Part shown: in pieces, positions 55,334 through 63,969 of the stretch | Position numbering within the stretch: position 1 is the first letter of the stretch | Layout: each line of letters starts with the position of its first letter | Assembly (NCBI RefSeq): GCF_900343145.1 | Contig: NZ_LT996886.1 | Location: 2,695,001-2,759,000 of the forward strand | Direction of reading: 5' to 3' | DNA: 64,000 nucleotides | Source of the DNA: Tessaracoccus timonensis | GTDB lineage: Bacteria; Actinomycetota; Actinomycetes; Propionibacteriales; Propionibacteriaceae | The notes under the pieces: model-generated | The model's input: only the letters and a program-made list of their open reading frames with translations | What the model was told of the DNA's origin: nothing | Database searches by the model: none | Translations under genes and position numbers: made by a program

Positions 55334-55876
55334 TTAACCAGGGTCAGGGCCGGAGCCGATGGATTGTGGCGGTGGTAGTTCTTCAATCGAGGTGACTTCG
55401 ACAGCCGTGGGCGACAGGACACTCGAAATCCAGACCTCGGTACCCGCGGGGATCGCCGTATCGGCCCGAGCAGAACGCTTACGCGAACCTCCGGTGCCGA
55501 AGATGCGCACCTCACCGTAGCCTGACTCCGGGATGTCCGTGATGACACGCCCGGTGGCACCGACGAGAGAATCCGAGCGGAACGTGGCGGCGTTCTCCCC
55601 TCGCTTCAACACACGGGTGAGCGCCGTCGCACCCCACGCCGCCAGCGCTCCAGCGATGATGCCAACGACGACGGCAATTCCCGTGATGTCCACGATGCTG
55701 AGAGAGATCACTCCCCCAAACCCGAAGGCACCCAGGAACGCCGCGAGGCTGGGGACGGAGAAGAGATCGCCGCCCAGAAAGTCGAGGTCAAACACCCCTT
55801 CGATGATCTCGCCGAACAGCAGCGACGCCGCGACGATCACCAAACCGACGATGCCAACCGTCAGGAAAATCGCCAT
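55334..55876 (-). CDS. NfeD-like membrane protein (YuaF type)
   Basis: The 180-residue partner of flotillin has three or four N-terminal membrane segments (residues 1-100) and a C-terminal OB-fold (LVGATGRVITDIPESGYGEVRIFG, GTEVWISSVLSPTAVEVTSIEE). The truncated NfeD type without the serine-protease domain is common beside flotillin. The ATG at 55876 follows GAAGGAGAC; upstream codons are not conserved. Confidence 0.9.
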   Translation of the reverse strand: MAIFLTVGIVGLVIVAASLLFGEIIEGVFDLDFLGGDLFSVPSLAAFLGAFGFGGVISLSIVDITGIAVVVGIIAGALAAWGATALTRVLKRGENAATFRSDSLVGATGRVITDIPESGYGEVRIFGTGGSRKRSARADTAIPAGTEVWISSVLSPTAVEVTSIEELPPPQSIGSGPDPG

Positions 55877-55949
55877 GGCCGTCTCCTTCTTCCTTAACAA
55901 GGATATCGGCCACGCGGCCCGCGTGCCGACGCGACGGTGAAGGCAGGGC

Positions 55950-56375
55950 TTAGAGCACGCCTTTGACGAGTACGAAGTCACCGAATGGGCGCCGCTCGCC
56001 GGTGACCACGACGGCGAAGGCCTCCTCAGCGCGGTCGTAGAACGAGAAACGCTCGATGGTGCCCACTGACTGCTCCGGGGCCAGATGGCTCTGCACCGCA
56101 GCGATCACGTCTGCGTGCACCGGCGGGATATCGTCGGGGCCCTCCGTCGTCGCCATCCGCAGCACCGGCTGATCGACGGCGACGTCGAGCGGCAGCAGCG
56201 AACACACGGCGGCAATCATCTGCGGCGCGTCGTACCCGCGTGCATCCACGACGCGCTGACCAACGCGGTAGGAGGGGAAGTTCCTGTCGGCGATCACGAG
56301 CTCGTCGCCGTGACCCATCTGCGCGAGGATGTGCAACAAGTCCGGGCTGATGGCCGGATCCACTCCCCGCAGCAT
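55950..56375 (-). CDS. fucU: RbsD/FucU-family sugar mutarotase (FucU-like)
   Basis: The 141-residue protein begins MLRGVDPAISPDLLHILAQMGHGDELVIADRNFPS, closer to FucU (ISPELLKVLAEMGHGDE) than to RbsD. It carries the catalytic His/Asp in MGHGD. The family interconverts sugar anomers. Its start shares one base with the upstream kinase stop (TAATG), so it is third in the isomerase-kinase-mutarotase operon. Sugar specificity is uncertain. Confidence 0.85.
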   Translation of the reverse strand: MLRGVDPAISPDLLHILAQMGHGDELVIADRNFPSYRVGQRVVDARGYDAPQMIAAVCSLLPLDVAVDQPVLRMATTEGPDDIPPVHADVIAAVQSHLAPEQSVGTIERFSFYDRAEEAFAVVVTGERRPFGDFVLVKGVL

Positions 56376-57310
56376 TACTGAGCGTCCGCTGTCAGGGACG
56401 CGACCCACGCGTCCAGCTCGTCGTGCCGAGGCGCAGAATCCGCACTGCCCACACGCGTCACCGAGCACGCCGCAGCCACGTTCGCGCGCGCAGCGGCTTC
56501 GCGGAGCGGCACTTCCTGCGCGAGCAGCGCCGCGAGGTTGCCGGTAAAAGTGTCGCCAGCGCCGACGGTGTTCACGGCCTTCACCTTGAGCGACGGCACC
56601 GTCTGGGTGCCCTCGTCGTCGACGACGAGCGCCCCCTCCTCGCCGAGCGTGACGATGAGGTCCAGGTTCATCTTCGCGTGCACAGCCTGCGCCACCTCGT
56701 CGATGCTGCACTGCGTGCTGATGCCGATCGATTCGGCTAGCTGAGCGAGCTCGCTCTCATTCGGCAGCAGGAGGTCGACGTGTTCGAGCATTTCGACGGG
56801 GATCTCGCGGAAGGGCGCGGGGTTGAGGATCACCGTCTTGCCCGCATCGTGCGCAATCTGTGCGGCGGCCTGGTTCGCGTCCTCCGGAACCTCCAGCTGC
56901 ATCACGACCACGCGCGCAGCGCGAATCTGCTCCGCCTGCCCCTGCACCTGCTCAGCGTGGAGCTCAAGGTTCGAGCGCGGAATGATGACAATGCAGTTTT
57001 GCCCCTCGTCGTCCACCATCGGCAAGCCGACGCCGGTGCCCACCTCGTCGTCGACACTCACCCCGGACGCGTCAACCCCCTCGCGCTCCAGCCAGGTGCG
57101 GAACTCCTCGCCGTAGGCATCGTCGCCGACTCGTCCGACCATCGCCACCGATGCACCCGCGCGCGCCGCCGCGATGGCCTGGTTGAAGCCCTTACCACCG
57201 GGGGTCATCGTGAACGACGAACCGGTGATGGTCTCCCCTGGCTTGGGGAACCGTGGGGTGCGGGCGATGAGGTCCATCATGAAGGACCCCACGATGCAAA
57301 CGTCGCTCAT
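56375..57310 (-). CDS. rbsK: Ribokinase-type PfkB sugar kinase
   Basis: This 311-residue PfkB-family kinase has the N-terminal MTPGGKGFNQAIAAARAGA (about residues 35-53) and the anion-hole motif VNTVGAGDTFTGNLAALLA (about residue 247) with the catalytic Asp. The length and motifs fit ribokinase, but the neighbouring FucU- and GutQ-like genes leave the physiological sugar open. It overlaps the SIS gene by 4 bp. Confidence 0.9.
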   Translation of the reverse strand: MSDVCIVGSFMMDLIARTPRFPKPGETITGSSFTMTPGGKGFNQAIAAARAGASVAMVGRVGDDAYGEEFRTWLEREGVDASGVSVDDEVGTGVGLPMVDDEGQNCIVIIPRSNLELHAEQVQGQAEQIRAARVVVMQLEVPEDANQAAAQIAHDAGKTVILNPAPFREIPVEMLEHVDLLLPNESELAQLAESIGISTQCSIDEVAQAVHAKMNLDLIVTLGEEGALVVDDEGTQTVPSLKVKAVNTVGAGDTFTGNLAALLAQEVPLREAAARANVAAACSVTRVGSADSAPRHDELDAWVASLTADAQ

Positions 57311-57960
57311 GCCTTGCTCCCGGGGACGAGATCGTCGGCGTCCAGGGCCTGGCCGAGCGAGCCGCCGACGTGGTGCAGGGCGAAGTCGTCCTTGGTGAAG
57401 CCGCTGTGGGTCATGAGGGCTGCGGCGAGCGCGTCGCCTACTGCGAGAGTTGCCGTCGTGGAAGCAGTGGGGGCGAGATTCAACGGGTCCGCTTCCGTTT
57501 CCATGGCCAGCTTGATGGTGATCTGCGCACCTTTGGCCAGCGGCGAGGATTCGTCGCGGGTGATGGCCACGACGGGGATGTTGCGGTGGTTCAGTACCTG
57601 CACGAAGCGCACAACTTCCGCGGTCTTGCCGGAGTTGGAAATGGCGATGACAACGTCGTCCTCCGTCACCATGCCTGCGTCACCGTGCAGCGCCTCGGTG
57701 CTGTGCACGAAGAACGACGGGGTTCCGGTGCTCGCGAACGTGGCGGCCATCTTCGACGCGATGTGCCCAGATTTGCCGATGCCCGTCATGATGAGCCTGC
57801 CGCGCATGCCGACGATGAGTTCGAGCAGCTGCGGCAGCACCGCCTTGAGCGGATCGATCTGCCGCTGCAGCGTGGCGATTTCAATCTCGATGGCGCGTTG
57901 GGCGGCGGCGACGGCGTCGTCGAACGAACCCGCAGTTGCGTTCGTGGCTGGTGCTGACAT
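57307..57960 (-). CDS. SIS-domain sugar-phosphate isomerase (GutQ/KpsF-like, no CBS domains)
   Basis: The 217-residue protein matches the isomerase half of arabinose-5-phosphate isomerases. It has GIGKSGHIASKMAATFASTGTPSFFV (residues 54-79), ISNSGKTAEV and LAPTASTTATLAVGDALA. The two C-terminal CBS domains of KpsF/GutQ are absent. The ATG at 57960 follows GAAGAGG. In an organism without lipopolysaccharide, a Kdo role is unlikely; a pentose-phosphate salvage role with the kinase is more likely. Confidence 0.9.
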   Translation of the reverse strand: MSAPATNATAGSFDDAVAAAQRAIEIEIATLQRQIDPLKAVLPQLLELIVGMRGRLIMTGIGKSGHIASKMAATFASTGTPSFFVHSTEALHGDAGMVTEDDVVIAISNSGKTAEVVRFVQVLNHRNIPVVAITRDESSPLAKGAQITIKLAMETEADPLNLAPTASTTATLAVGDALAAALMTHSGFTKDDFALHHVGGSLGQALDADDLVPGSKA

Positions 57961-57985
57961 GTGATACCTCTTCCGTTCGCGTCGG

Positions 57986-58018
57986 GTTCTCGAAGGCAGA
58001 TCTATGCAACCCGAGAAC
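57986..58018. terminator. Hairpin between the LacI gene and the SIS gene
   Basis: Seven-base arms GTTCTCG and CGAGAAC flank 19 bases. It may be a weak terminator for the LacI gene or an element of the SIS-gene leader. Confidence 0.3.
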
Positions 58019-58039
58019 TCACTCACTGCAATGATGACA

Positions 58040-58051
58040 GAAATCGATTAC
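58040..58051. promoter_or_regulatory. Candidate LacI-family operator
   Basis: GAAATCGATTAC contains the CG-centred palindrome AATCGATT typical of LacI-family operators. It lies 80-90 bp upstream of the SIS gene and 22 bp after the end of the LacI gene. Confidence 0.55.
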
Positions 58052-58072
58052 AGCTACAAGGTTGGGGACAAT

Positions 58073-59041
58073 TTATCCCCACATTTGGGGTGCCGGCGTG
58101 TCGATAATCACGGTGTTTGCAGTGTCGCCGCCCGACGCCATCCGGCTTTGCAGCAGCAACCACGCTTCGCGTGCTAGCTCGCCTACGGGCAGCGGCGTGA
58201 CGTGCACCTGACCCGACATCGACGTCGCAAACGGCAACTCGCCAATGACGCCAACAATGGTGTCGGAGTCCCTTCTCGCAGCGAGTTCCCTCAACACCCC
58301 AACCCCGGCCAGGTTATTCGTCGCGAGAATGGCGTCTGGTGGGGTTGGAAGGTCAAGCAACTGCGCCGCGGCGTGGCGTCCGCCTTCGACGCGGAAGTCG
58401 GCGTGAATGAGCAAGTCATCGTCAGCGACGAGCCCACGTTCGCCGAGCGCGTCGCGCCACCCTTCAGCACGCTTCTCCGCCGTGGAGAGCCTCGACGGGC
58501 CGGTCACGCAGGCGATGCGTGTGCAACCCGCCTCGGCGAGGTGCTTCGTCGCCACTACTCCAAGATCTCGGTTGTTGAACCGCACCGACGGGTACTCCCC
58601 CGGCAGCTCGCGGTCGACGGCGACGACGGCCATGCCGCGCTCCACAAGGGGGCGCAGGTCGGTGGAGTCGGACGCGGGAAACACGATCACCCCCGCCATC
58701 TGCGAATCGATGGCCACTTGGAGGTATCGCGCCTCCTTGGCCGGATCCTCGTCGGAATTACACAGCACGATGGAGAGCCCCTGCTCGTGGGCTTTGTCTT
58801 CTACCGTCCTCGCGAATGTGGTGAAGAATGGGTTTTCGATGTCCGCGACGATGAGGCCCACCACATCCGACGTGCGTCGTCGCAGCGTCCGCGCGGCGCG
58901 GTTTGGTGCGTATCCAAGCTTCTCGACGGCGCTTCGCACTGCCGCCTGAGCTTCCGGCCGCACGTTCGCGCCGTTCAGCACGCGCGAGACCGTCGCCACA
59001 GACACGCCCGCTTCCTGCGCGACGTCGATCATCCGCACCAT
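58073..59041 (-). CDS. LacI-family regulator of the sugar-phosphate operon
   Basis: The protein of 322 residues has a LacI helix-turn-helix (residues 3-50, MIDVAQEAGVSVATVSRVLNGANVRPEAQAAV) and a sugar-sensing core (GLIVADIENPFFTTFARTVEDKA, ILATNNLAGVGVLREL). It precedes the SIS-kinase-mutarotase operon on the same strand by 112 bp and probably controls it. The effector could be a pentose or its phosphate. Confidence 0.92.
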   Translation of the reverse strand: MVRMIDVAQEAGVSVATVSRVLNGANVRPEAQAAVRSAVEKLGYAPNRAARTLRRRTSDVVGLIVADIENPFFTTFARTVEDKAHEQGLSIVLCNSDEDPAKEARYLQVAIDSQMAGVIVFPASDSTDLRPLVERGMAVVAVDRELPGEYPSVRFNNRDLGVVATKHLAEAGCTRIACVTGPSRLSTAEKRAEGWRDALGERGLVADDDLLIHADFRVEGGRHAAAQLLDLPTPPDAILATNNLAGVGVLRELAARRDSDTIVGVIGELPFATSMSGQVHVTPLPVGELAREAWLLLQSRMASGGDTANTVIIDTPAPQMWG

Positions 59042-59124
59042 GGGATCACACCCTCGTTCACCTCGTCGTTCACGAGCTCAGTGTGTCACGAAAGGTGAAT
59101 ACACCGCCGGGTACACGAGGCTGT

Positions 59125-59203
59125 GTAACCCAATATCCACACGGGTTTGCGAAATCGGCCCAAAATGGGCTGTTTCGACAAACGCGTGTGGATATCGGGT
59201 TAC
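59125..59203. repeat. 79-bp imperfect inverted repeat (long hairpin) downstream of ilvC
   Basis: Two arms of about 37 bases, starting GTAACCC and ending GGGTTAC, pair nearly throughout with two or three mismatches and one bulge. They close on GCCCA/TGGGC with a short A-rich loop. It lies between ilvC and the LacI gene, both on the minus strand. The arms contain the conserved block ATATCCACACG / CGTGTGGATAT. It could be a terminator, a small RNA or a mobile (MITE-like) element. Confidence 0.75.
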
Positions 59204-59233
59204 TTGGGAGCCGGTCAAGGCTCGCGACGACAC

Positions 59234-60259
59234 TTAGCGGCCGGCTTCGCCTTCGCTGTAGTCGTCGGAGACCTTCGACCAGGAGTAGAGCTTGCGCAGC
59301 TCACGGCCCACAGATTCGATCTGCTTGCCCTGGCCCTCTTCGCGGAGCTTCTTGAATTCAGGCGCGCCGGCATCCTGGTCGTCGATGAAGCGCTTCGCGA
59401 ACGCACCCGACTGGATGTCTGCGAGCACGGCCTTCATGTTCTCGCGCACGTGCTCGTCGATGACGCGCGGCCCGGAGACGTAGTCACCGTACTCCGCGGT
59501 ATCGGAGATCGACCAGCGCTGCTTGGTAATGCCACCCTCGATCATGAGGTCGACGATCATCTTGAGCTCGTGGAGGCACTCGAAGTAGGCGATCTCGGGC
59601 TGGTATCCAGCCTCGACGAGCGTCTCGAACCCGGCCTGCACCAGCGCCGACGCGCCGCCGCACAGCACAGCCTGCTCGCCGAAGAGGTCCGTCTCGGTCT
59701 CTTCAGTGAAGGTGGTCTTGATACCGCCGGCGCGGAGAGCACCGATGGCCTTCGCATATGCGAGCGCGAGCGGCCAAGCATTACCTGACTCATCCTTCTC
59801 GACGGCGATGATGGCCGGAACGCCGCGCCCGTCCACGTACTCACGACGCACGATGTGGCCCGGGCCCTTCGGCGCCACCATGCACACGTCCACACCGGCC
59901 GGGGGCTGAATGTAGTCGTAGCGGATGTTGAAGCCGTGCGCGAAGAACAGCGCGTCGCCCTCCGCGAGGTGCGGGGCGATCTCTTCCGCGTAGAGGGTGC
60001 GCTGCACCTGGTCGGGAGCGAGCACCATGATGAGATCTGCTTCCTCAACGGCCTCTGCGACGGGGAGCACCCGCAGTCCCTCGGCTTCTGCCTTCGCCGC
60101 AGACTTGGAGCCCTCACGCAGACCGACACGCACGTCCACGCCCGAGTCGCGCAAGCTGAGCGCGTGAGCGTGGCCCTGCGAGCCATAACCGATGACGGCC
60201 ACGTGGCGGCCCTGGATCACCGAAAGGTCAGCGTCGTCGTCGTAAAACATCTCTGCCAT
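59234..60259 (-). CDS. ilvC: Ketol-acid reductoisomerase (NADP+)
   Basis: IlvC converts acetohydroxyacids to dihydroxyacids in valine and isoleucine synthesis. The 341-residue class I enzyme has [21 protein letters not shown] (residues about 24-44) for [20 protein letters not shown], metal ligands in [15 protein letters not shown], and [15 protein letters not shown]. The start at 60259 ([12 protein letters not shown]) follows AGGAA. It is third in the ilvBNC operon. Confidence 0.97.
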   Translation of the reverse strand: MAEMFYDDDADLSVIQGRHVAVIGYGSQGHAHALSLRDSGVDVRVGLREGSKSAAKAEAEGLRVLPVAEAVEEADLIMVLAPDQVQRTLYAEEIAPHLAEGDALFFAHGFNIRYDYIQPPAGVDVCMVAPKGPGHIVRREYVDGRGVPAIIAVEKDESGNAWPLALAYAKAIGALRAGGIKTTFTEETETDLFGEQAVLCGGASALVQAGFETLVEAGYQPEIAYFECLHELKMIVDLMIEGGITKQRWSISDTAEYGDYVSGPRVIDEHVRENMKAVLADIQSGAFAKRFIDDQDAGAPEFKKLREEGQGKQIESVGRELRKLYSWSKVSDDYSEGEAGR

Positions 60260-60275
60260 GTGTGTGTTTCCTAAC

Positions 60276-60782
60276 TTATTTGTGGGACTTGATGGACATG
60301 GCCTTCGCGCCGCGCCCCAGCGCGACGTGGCCGGATTGGGCAAGCTCTTGAATGCCGTGTGGTGCCAGCATATTGAGCAGCGCCTCAAGTTTGTCTGTGC
60401 TGCCCGTGGCCTCGATCGTGATGGAGTCGTTGGACACGTCCACAGCCTTGCCGCGGAAGAGGCCCACGACGTCGATGATCTGGCTGCGGCTCGTCACGTC
60501 GGCCTTCACCTTCACCAAGATCATCTGCCGGCGCACAGCGTTGGATTCGAGTTCGAGCACTTTACGCACCTCAATCAGCTTGTTGAGCTGCTTCACGATC
60601 TGCTCGAGCGCGGCCTCGTCGTCGACATTCGCGACGACCGTCATGCGCGAAATTCCTTCGCGCTCAGTCTCGCCGACGGCGAGAGACTCGATATTGAACC
60701 CCCGACGGGAAAACAGCGCGGCGATGCGCGTCAAGACGCCCGGGCGGTCTGACACCAGGATGCTGAGCGTGTGCGTGTTCAC
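60276..60782 (-). CDS. ilvN: Acetolactate synthase small (regulatory) subunit
   Basis: IlvN activates IlvB and makes it sensitive to valine. The 168-residue protein has an N-terminal ACT domain ([33 protein letters not shown]) and the small-subunit C-terminal domain. I chose the GTG at 60782, which overlaps the ilvB stop (GTGA) and fits homologous starts; an ATG at 60800 is the alternative. Confidence 0.95.
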   Translation of the reverse strand: MNTHTLSILVSDRPGVLTRIAALFSRRGFNIESLAVGETEREGISRMTVVANVDDEAALEQIVKQLNKLIEVRKVLELESNAVRRQMILVKVKADVTSRSQIIDVVGLFRGKAVDVSNDSITIEATGSTDKLEALLNMLAPHGIQELAQSGHVALGRGAKAMSIKSHK

Positions 60783-62521
60783 AGGATCTCTTCTTCCCAT
60801 TCGGGCGCCATGTCACGCGCCACTTTGATTTCATCATTGCTGACACCGGCAGGCACCATCGGCCACACCATGGCGTCCTTCTCGACGACGAATTCGACGA
60901 CGACGGGGCGATCGTTGATCTCCATCGCCTTGCTGATCGCGTCCTCCATCTCTTCCTCGTTGGTGGCACGAAACGCGGCGCAGCCCATCGCTTCGGCCAG
61001 CATCGGGAAGTTGGGCCAGTTCTCGGTGAGGAGGTCGGTGTTTGAGTAGCGGCCCTCGTAGAACAAGCTCTGCCACTGCCGAACCATGCCGAGCACGTTG
61101 TTATTGATGACGGCGATCTTCACTGGAATCTGGTTGACCGCGCAGGTGACGAGCTCCTGGTTGGTCATCTGGAAGCAGCCGTCGCCGTCAATGCCCCAAA
61201 CCGTTCGGTCAGGGTTGGCAACCTTCGCACCCATCGCGGCGGGAACGCAGAAGCCCATCGTGCCCGCGCCGCCGGAGTTCAAGAAGGAGTGGGGCCGCTC
61301 GTGCGGCAGGAAGTGCGCGGACCACATCTGGTGCTGGCCCACACCCGTGACGAAAATCGTGTCGTCCGGTGCGCGCTGCCCGAGACGCTGAATCACCTCC
61401 TGCGGGGAGAGTTTGCCGTCGGCGGGCTCATCCCAGCGAGGCTGGTAGCGCTCCTTCATACCCCGCAGGAGCGCCACCCACGCGGAGGTGTCCGGGGCCT
61501 TCTGGGTGCGCAGCTGCTCAATCAAGCTTTGCAGGGTGAGTTTCACGTCGCCGACGATGGGCACGTCGACGGGAACGTTCTTGCCGATCTCCGCGGGATC
61601 GATGTCCGCGTGGATGACCTTCGCCCCCGGTGCGAAGCTGGACACGAGTCCGGTGACGCGGTCGTCGAATCGGGTGCCGAGCGCGACGAGAAGGTCGGCC
61701 TTCTGGAGCGCCCCCACCGCTGCGACGGTGCCGTGCATACCCGGCATGCCCATGTGGAGATCGTGGCTGTCTGGGAACACGCCGCGGGCCATCAGGGTCG
61801 TGACCACCGGAATGTTGGCCGCCTCGGCGAGCTGAGCCAGCTCGTCGTAGGCTTTGGCGGCCATGACACCGCCCCCGACATAGAGCACCGGACGCTTGGA
61901 CGCGGAGATCAGCCTTGCCGCGGCCCGGATCTGACGACCGTGCGGGGTGACCGTCGGCTTGTAGCCGGGCAGGTCCATTTCTTCTGGCCAGCGGAACTCA
62001 GCCGTGTTCGAGAGCGCGTCCTTGGCTATGTCGACGAGCACCGGCCCCTTGCGCCCCGTGCTCGCAATGTGGAACGCCTCCTGAATGGCCAGCGGAATGT
62101 CTTCCGTGCGCTTCACGAGGAAGCTGTGCTTCGTGATGGGCATCGTGATGCCGCGAATATCGGCCTCTTGGAAGGCGTCGGTGCCAATTGCGGCAGAGTT
62201 CACCTGCCCTGTGATTGCCACGAGCGGCGTCGAATCCATGTAGGCGTTGGCGATGGGAGTAACGAGGTTCGTCGCGCCCGGCCCCGACGTCGCGATACAC
62301 ACGCCCACCTCGCCTGAGGTCATGGCGTAGCCCTCCGCGGCGTGCCCTGCGCCCTGCTCGTGGCGGGTGAGGATGTGGCGGATTGAGGAATCCATGAGCG
62401 GGTCATAGGCGGGAAGAATGGCGCCCCCAGGAATGCCGAACGCTACCTTTACGCCCACGCGCTCCAGTGACTCGACAAGCGCCTGAGCACCCGTGAGCAG
62501 TTCACCGTCCTGCTTGGCCAT
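60779..62521 (-). CDS. ilvB: Acetolactate synthase large subunit
   Basis: IlvB is the thiamine-diphosphate enzyme that makes acetolactate or acetohydroxybutyrate. The 580 residues show [16 protein letters not shown] and [14 protein letters not shown] (catalytic Glu), a central FAD region, and the ThDP motif [17 protein letters not shown]. The ATG at 62521 follows AAGGG; a GTG at 62545 is an unlikely alternative. The upstream leader carries an attenuator. Confidence 0.96.
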   Translation of the reverse strand: MAKQDGELLTGAQALVESLERVGVKVAFGIPGGAILPAYDPLMDSSIRHILTRHEQGAGHAAEGYAMTSGEVGVCIATSGPGATNLVTPIANAYMDSTPLVAITGQVNSAAIGTDAFQEADIRGITMPITKHSFLVKRTEDIPLAIQEAFHIASTGRKGPVLVDIAKDALSNTAEFRWPEEMDLPGYKPTVTPHGRQIRAAARLISASKRPVLYVGGGVMAAKAYDELAQLAEAANIPVVTTLMARGVFPDSHDLHMGMPGMHGTVAAVGALQKADLLVALGTRFDDRVTGLVSSFAPGAKVIHADIDPAEIGKNVPVDVPIVGDVKLTLQSLIEQLRTQKAPDTSAWVALLRGMKERYQPRWDEPADGKLSPQEVIQRLGQRAPDDTIFVTGVGQHQMWSAHFLPHERPHSFLNSGGAGTMGFCVPAAMGAKVANPDRTVWGIDGDGCFQMTNQELVTCAVNQIPVKIAVINNNVLGMVRQWQSLFYEGRYSNTDLLTENWPNFPMLAEAMGCAAFRATNEEEMEDAISKAMEINDRPVVVEFVVEKDAMVWPMVPAGVSNDEIKVARDMAPEWEEEIL

Positions 62522-62547
62522 GGGATTCCCTTCTGTTTGTGTCACCT

Positions 62548-62583
62548 AATAAAAAACCCCCGAGGCCAAGTGGCACACGAGGG
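62548..62583 (-). terminator. Attenuator terminator of the ilvBNC leader
   Basis: On the minus strand CCCTCG pairs with CGGGGG around an inner GCCA/TGGC stem, followed at once by TTTTTTATTA. It lies 27 bp before the ilvB start codon and after the leader peptide, so it can stop transcription before ilvB. Confidence 0.85.
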
Positions 62584-62612
62584 AGCGCTTCGATCGTTTC
62601 GGGCGAAGCGCT
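62584..62612 (-). promoter_or_regulatory. Leader hairpin upstream of the ilv attenuator
   Basis: Nine-base arms AGCGCTTCG and CGAAGCGCT pair perfectly around 11 bases. It starts one base after the leader peptide stop codon and directly abuts the terminator hairpin. It may be the pause hairpin or part of the antiterminator switch. Confidence 0.7.
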
Positions 62613-62613
62613 G

Positions 62614-62661
62614 CTAGATAATTACGAGGTGACGAGTGGTCATGCGGCAACTCTCGCGCAT
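62614..62661 (-). CDS. ilvB leader peptide
   Basis: A short minus-strand frame encodes MTTRHLVII from the ATG at 62643. It encodes MRESCRMTTRHLVII if the in-frame ATG at 62661 is used. The run Leu-Val-Ile-Ile just before the stop is the signature of branched-chain amino acid attenuation: a ribosome stalled on these codons would alter folding of the leader RNA. A GAGAG precedes the inner ATG. It is too short for routine gene finders. Confidence 0.85.
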   Translation of the reverse strand: MRESCRMTTRHLVII

Positions 62662-62667
62662 GACCAC
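62636..62667 (-). promoter_or_regulatory. Palindrome covering the leader peptide start
   Basis: Perfect 11-base arms GTGGTCATGCG and CGCATGACCAC flank ten bases. On the mRNA one arm contains the leader ATG at 62643 and the loop contains its GAGAG. The hairpin could hide the start site, or the DNA palindrome could be a protein-binding site. Confidence 0.65.
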
Positions 62668-62686
62668 CACCAGCGTCAACTACGTC

Positions 62687-63121
62687 TCAGGATGTGGACC
62701 ACTTGCCGACGAGTTCCCCGCTGTCAGCGCCATCAACGATGCGGCGGTGGGTGGCGTCGACGGATTCTGTCACCTCGCCGCGCATGGCAGGGACTCCAGG
62801 GTTATCCGCGTAACGCGGGATGACGTGGATGTGGGTGTGGAAGACCTCCTGGCCGGCGTCGGCGCCCGCGTTGGCCAGCACATTGACCCCCGTCGCGCCG
62901 AGGCGCTGCTTCAACAGCGTGCCGACACGAGCCACCGTCGGAGCGATATCGGCGAGCACCGCGTCGTCTTCGAGCACGTCGGTGCTGTGGCGACGAGGCA
63001 CCACCAGCGTGTGCCCCACCTGCCAAGGAGCGATGTCGAGAAATGCGACGGCGTGCTCGTCGGCGTGGACGAGCTTCGAAGGAATCTCGCCGGCGATAAT
63101 CTTGCAAAACAGGCAATCCAT
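62687..63121 (-). CDS. HIT-family nucleotide hydrolase
   Basis: The 144-residue protein has MDCLFCKIIAGEIPSKLVH at the N-terminus (zinc-type Cys pair) and the histidine triad HTHIHVIPRY (residues 95-104). Hint-like proteins hydrolyse AMP-lysine and related phosphoramidates. It lies 32 bp downstream of hisF. The C-terminal tail is polar. Confidence 0.93.
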   Translation of the reverse strand: MDCLFCKIIAGEIPSKLVHADEHAVAFLDIAPWQVGHTLVVPRRHSTDVLEDDAVLADIAPTVARVGTLLKQRLGATGVNVLANAGADAGQEVFHTHIHVIPRYADNPGVPAMRGEVTESVDATHRRIVDGADSGELVGKWSTS

Positions 63122-63153
63122 GCTGCCATCCTATCGCCGGGCGGTGAGGTCAA

Positions 63154-63915
63154 TCAGCGAACTTCGAAGCCTGCCGAACGCAAGCCTTCCTTGACGTCAG
63201 CGATGCGCAAGGTGCCGAAGTGGAACACACTTGCGGCGAGCACTGCGTCGGCTCCGGCACGGGCTGCGTCGACGAAATGCTCGACGGTGCCAGCGCCGCC
63301 GGATGCGATGATGGGGCAGGTGACGACGTCGCGCACTGCCTTGATCATCTCGATGTCGAAGCCGTCTTTCGTGCCATCGGCGTCCATTGAGTTGAGCAGG
63401 ATCTCTCCGACGCCGCGACGGGCCGCGTCCCGCGCCCAGGCGAGCAGGTCGATGCCGGCAGATTTGGTGCCACCGTGGGTAGTGACGCCGAATCCCGACG
63501 GCATGGCGGGATCTCGTCGGGCGTCGAGCGAAAGGATGAGCACCTGCCGGCCGAAACGCTCTCGGATCTCATCGATGACCGTGGGGCGGGCGAGCGCGCC
63601 GGTATTGATGCCCACCTTGTCGGCTCCGCAGCGCAAGAGCTGGTCGACGTCGTCCACGGACCTGACGCCACCGCCGACACCCAGCGGGATGAATACGTTC
63701 TCCGCGCAGCGCTGGACAACGTCGCGGGTGGTGCTGCGCCCCTCGGAAGAGGCGGACACGTCGAGGAAAATGAGTTCGTCAGCGCCCTCGTCGTTGTACT
63801 TGGCAGCGAGTTCGACGGGGTCACCCGCGTCCCGCAGGTTCATGAAGTTCACACCTTTAACTACACGCCCGCCATCAACGTCGAGGCAAGGAATCACGCG
63901 CACGGAAACACCCAT
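63154..63915 (-). CDS. hisF: Imidazole glycerol phosphate synthase cyclase subunit HisF
   Basis: HisF uses ammonia from HisH to make imidazole glycerol phosphate in histidine synthesis. The 253-residue (beta/alpha)8 barrel has [15 protein letters not shown] with the first catalytic Asp (about residue 12), PLGVGGGVR, and LSLDARRD with the second Asp (about residue 131). Other his genes must lie outside the window. The start at 63915 has only a weak ribosome site. Confidence 0.96.
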   Translation of the reverse strand: MGVSVRVIPCLDVDGGRVVKGVNFMNLRDAGDPVELAAKYNDEGADELIFLDVSASSEGRSTTRDVVQRCAENVFIPLGVGGGVRSVDDVDQLLRCGADKVGINTGALARPTVIDEIRERFGRQVLILSLDARRDPAMPSGFGVTTHGGTKSAGIDLLAWARDAARRGVGEILLNSMDADGTKDGFDIEMIKAVRDVVTCPIIASGGAGTVEHFVDAARAGADAVLAASVFHFGTLRIADVKEGLRSAGFEVR

Positions 63916-63969
63916 AAGGAATAACGTACCGCCCGCGCGGATGTGGTGGTGTGGCTGTCGTCATTGCGA

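Noticed and set aside
53480..55378. A 632-codon plus-strand frame opposite the flotillin gene
   Set aside because: Its translation is a complement artefact of the Ala/Glu-rich coiled coil; flotillin on the minus strand has clear SPFH homology.
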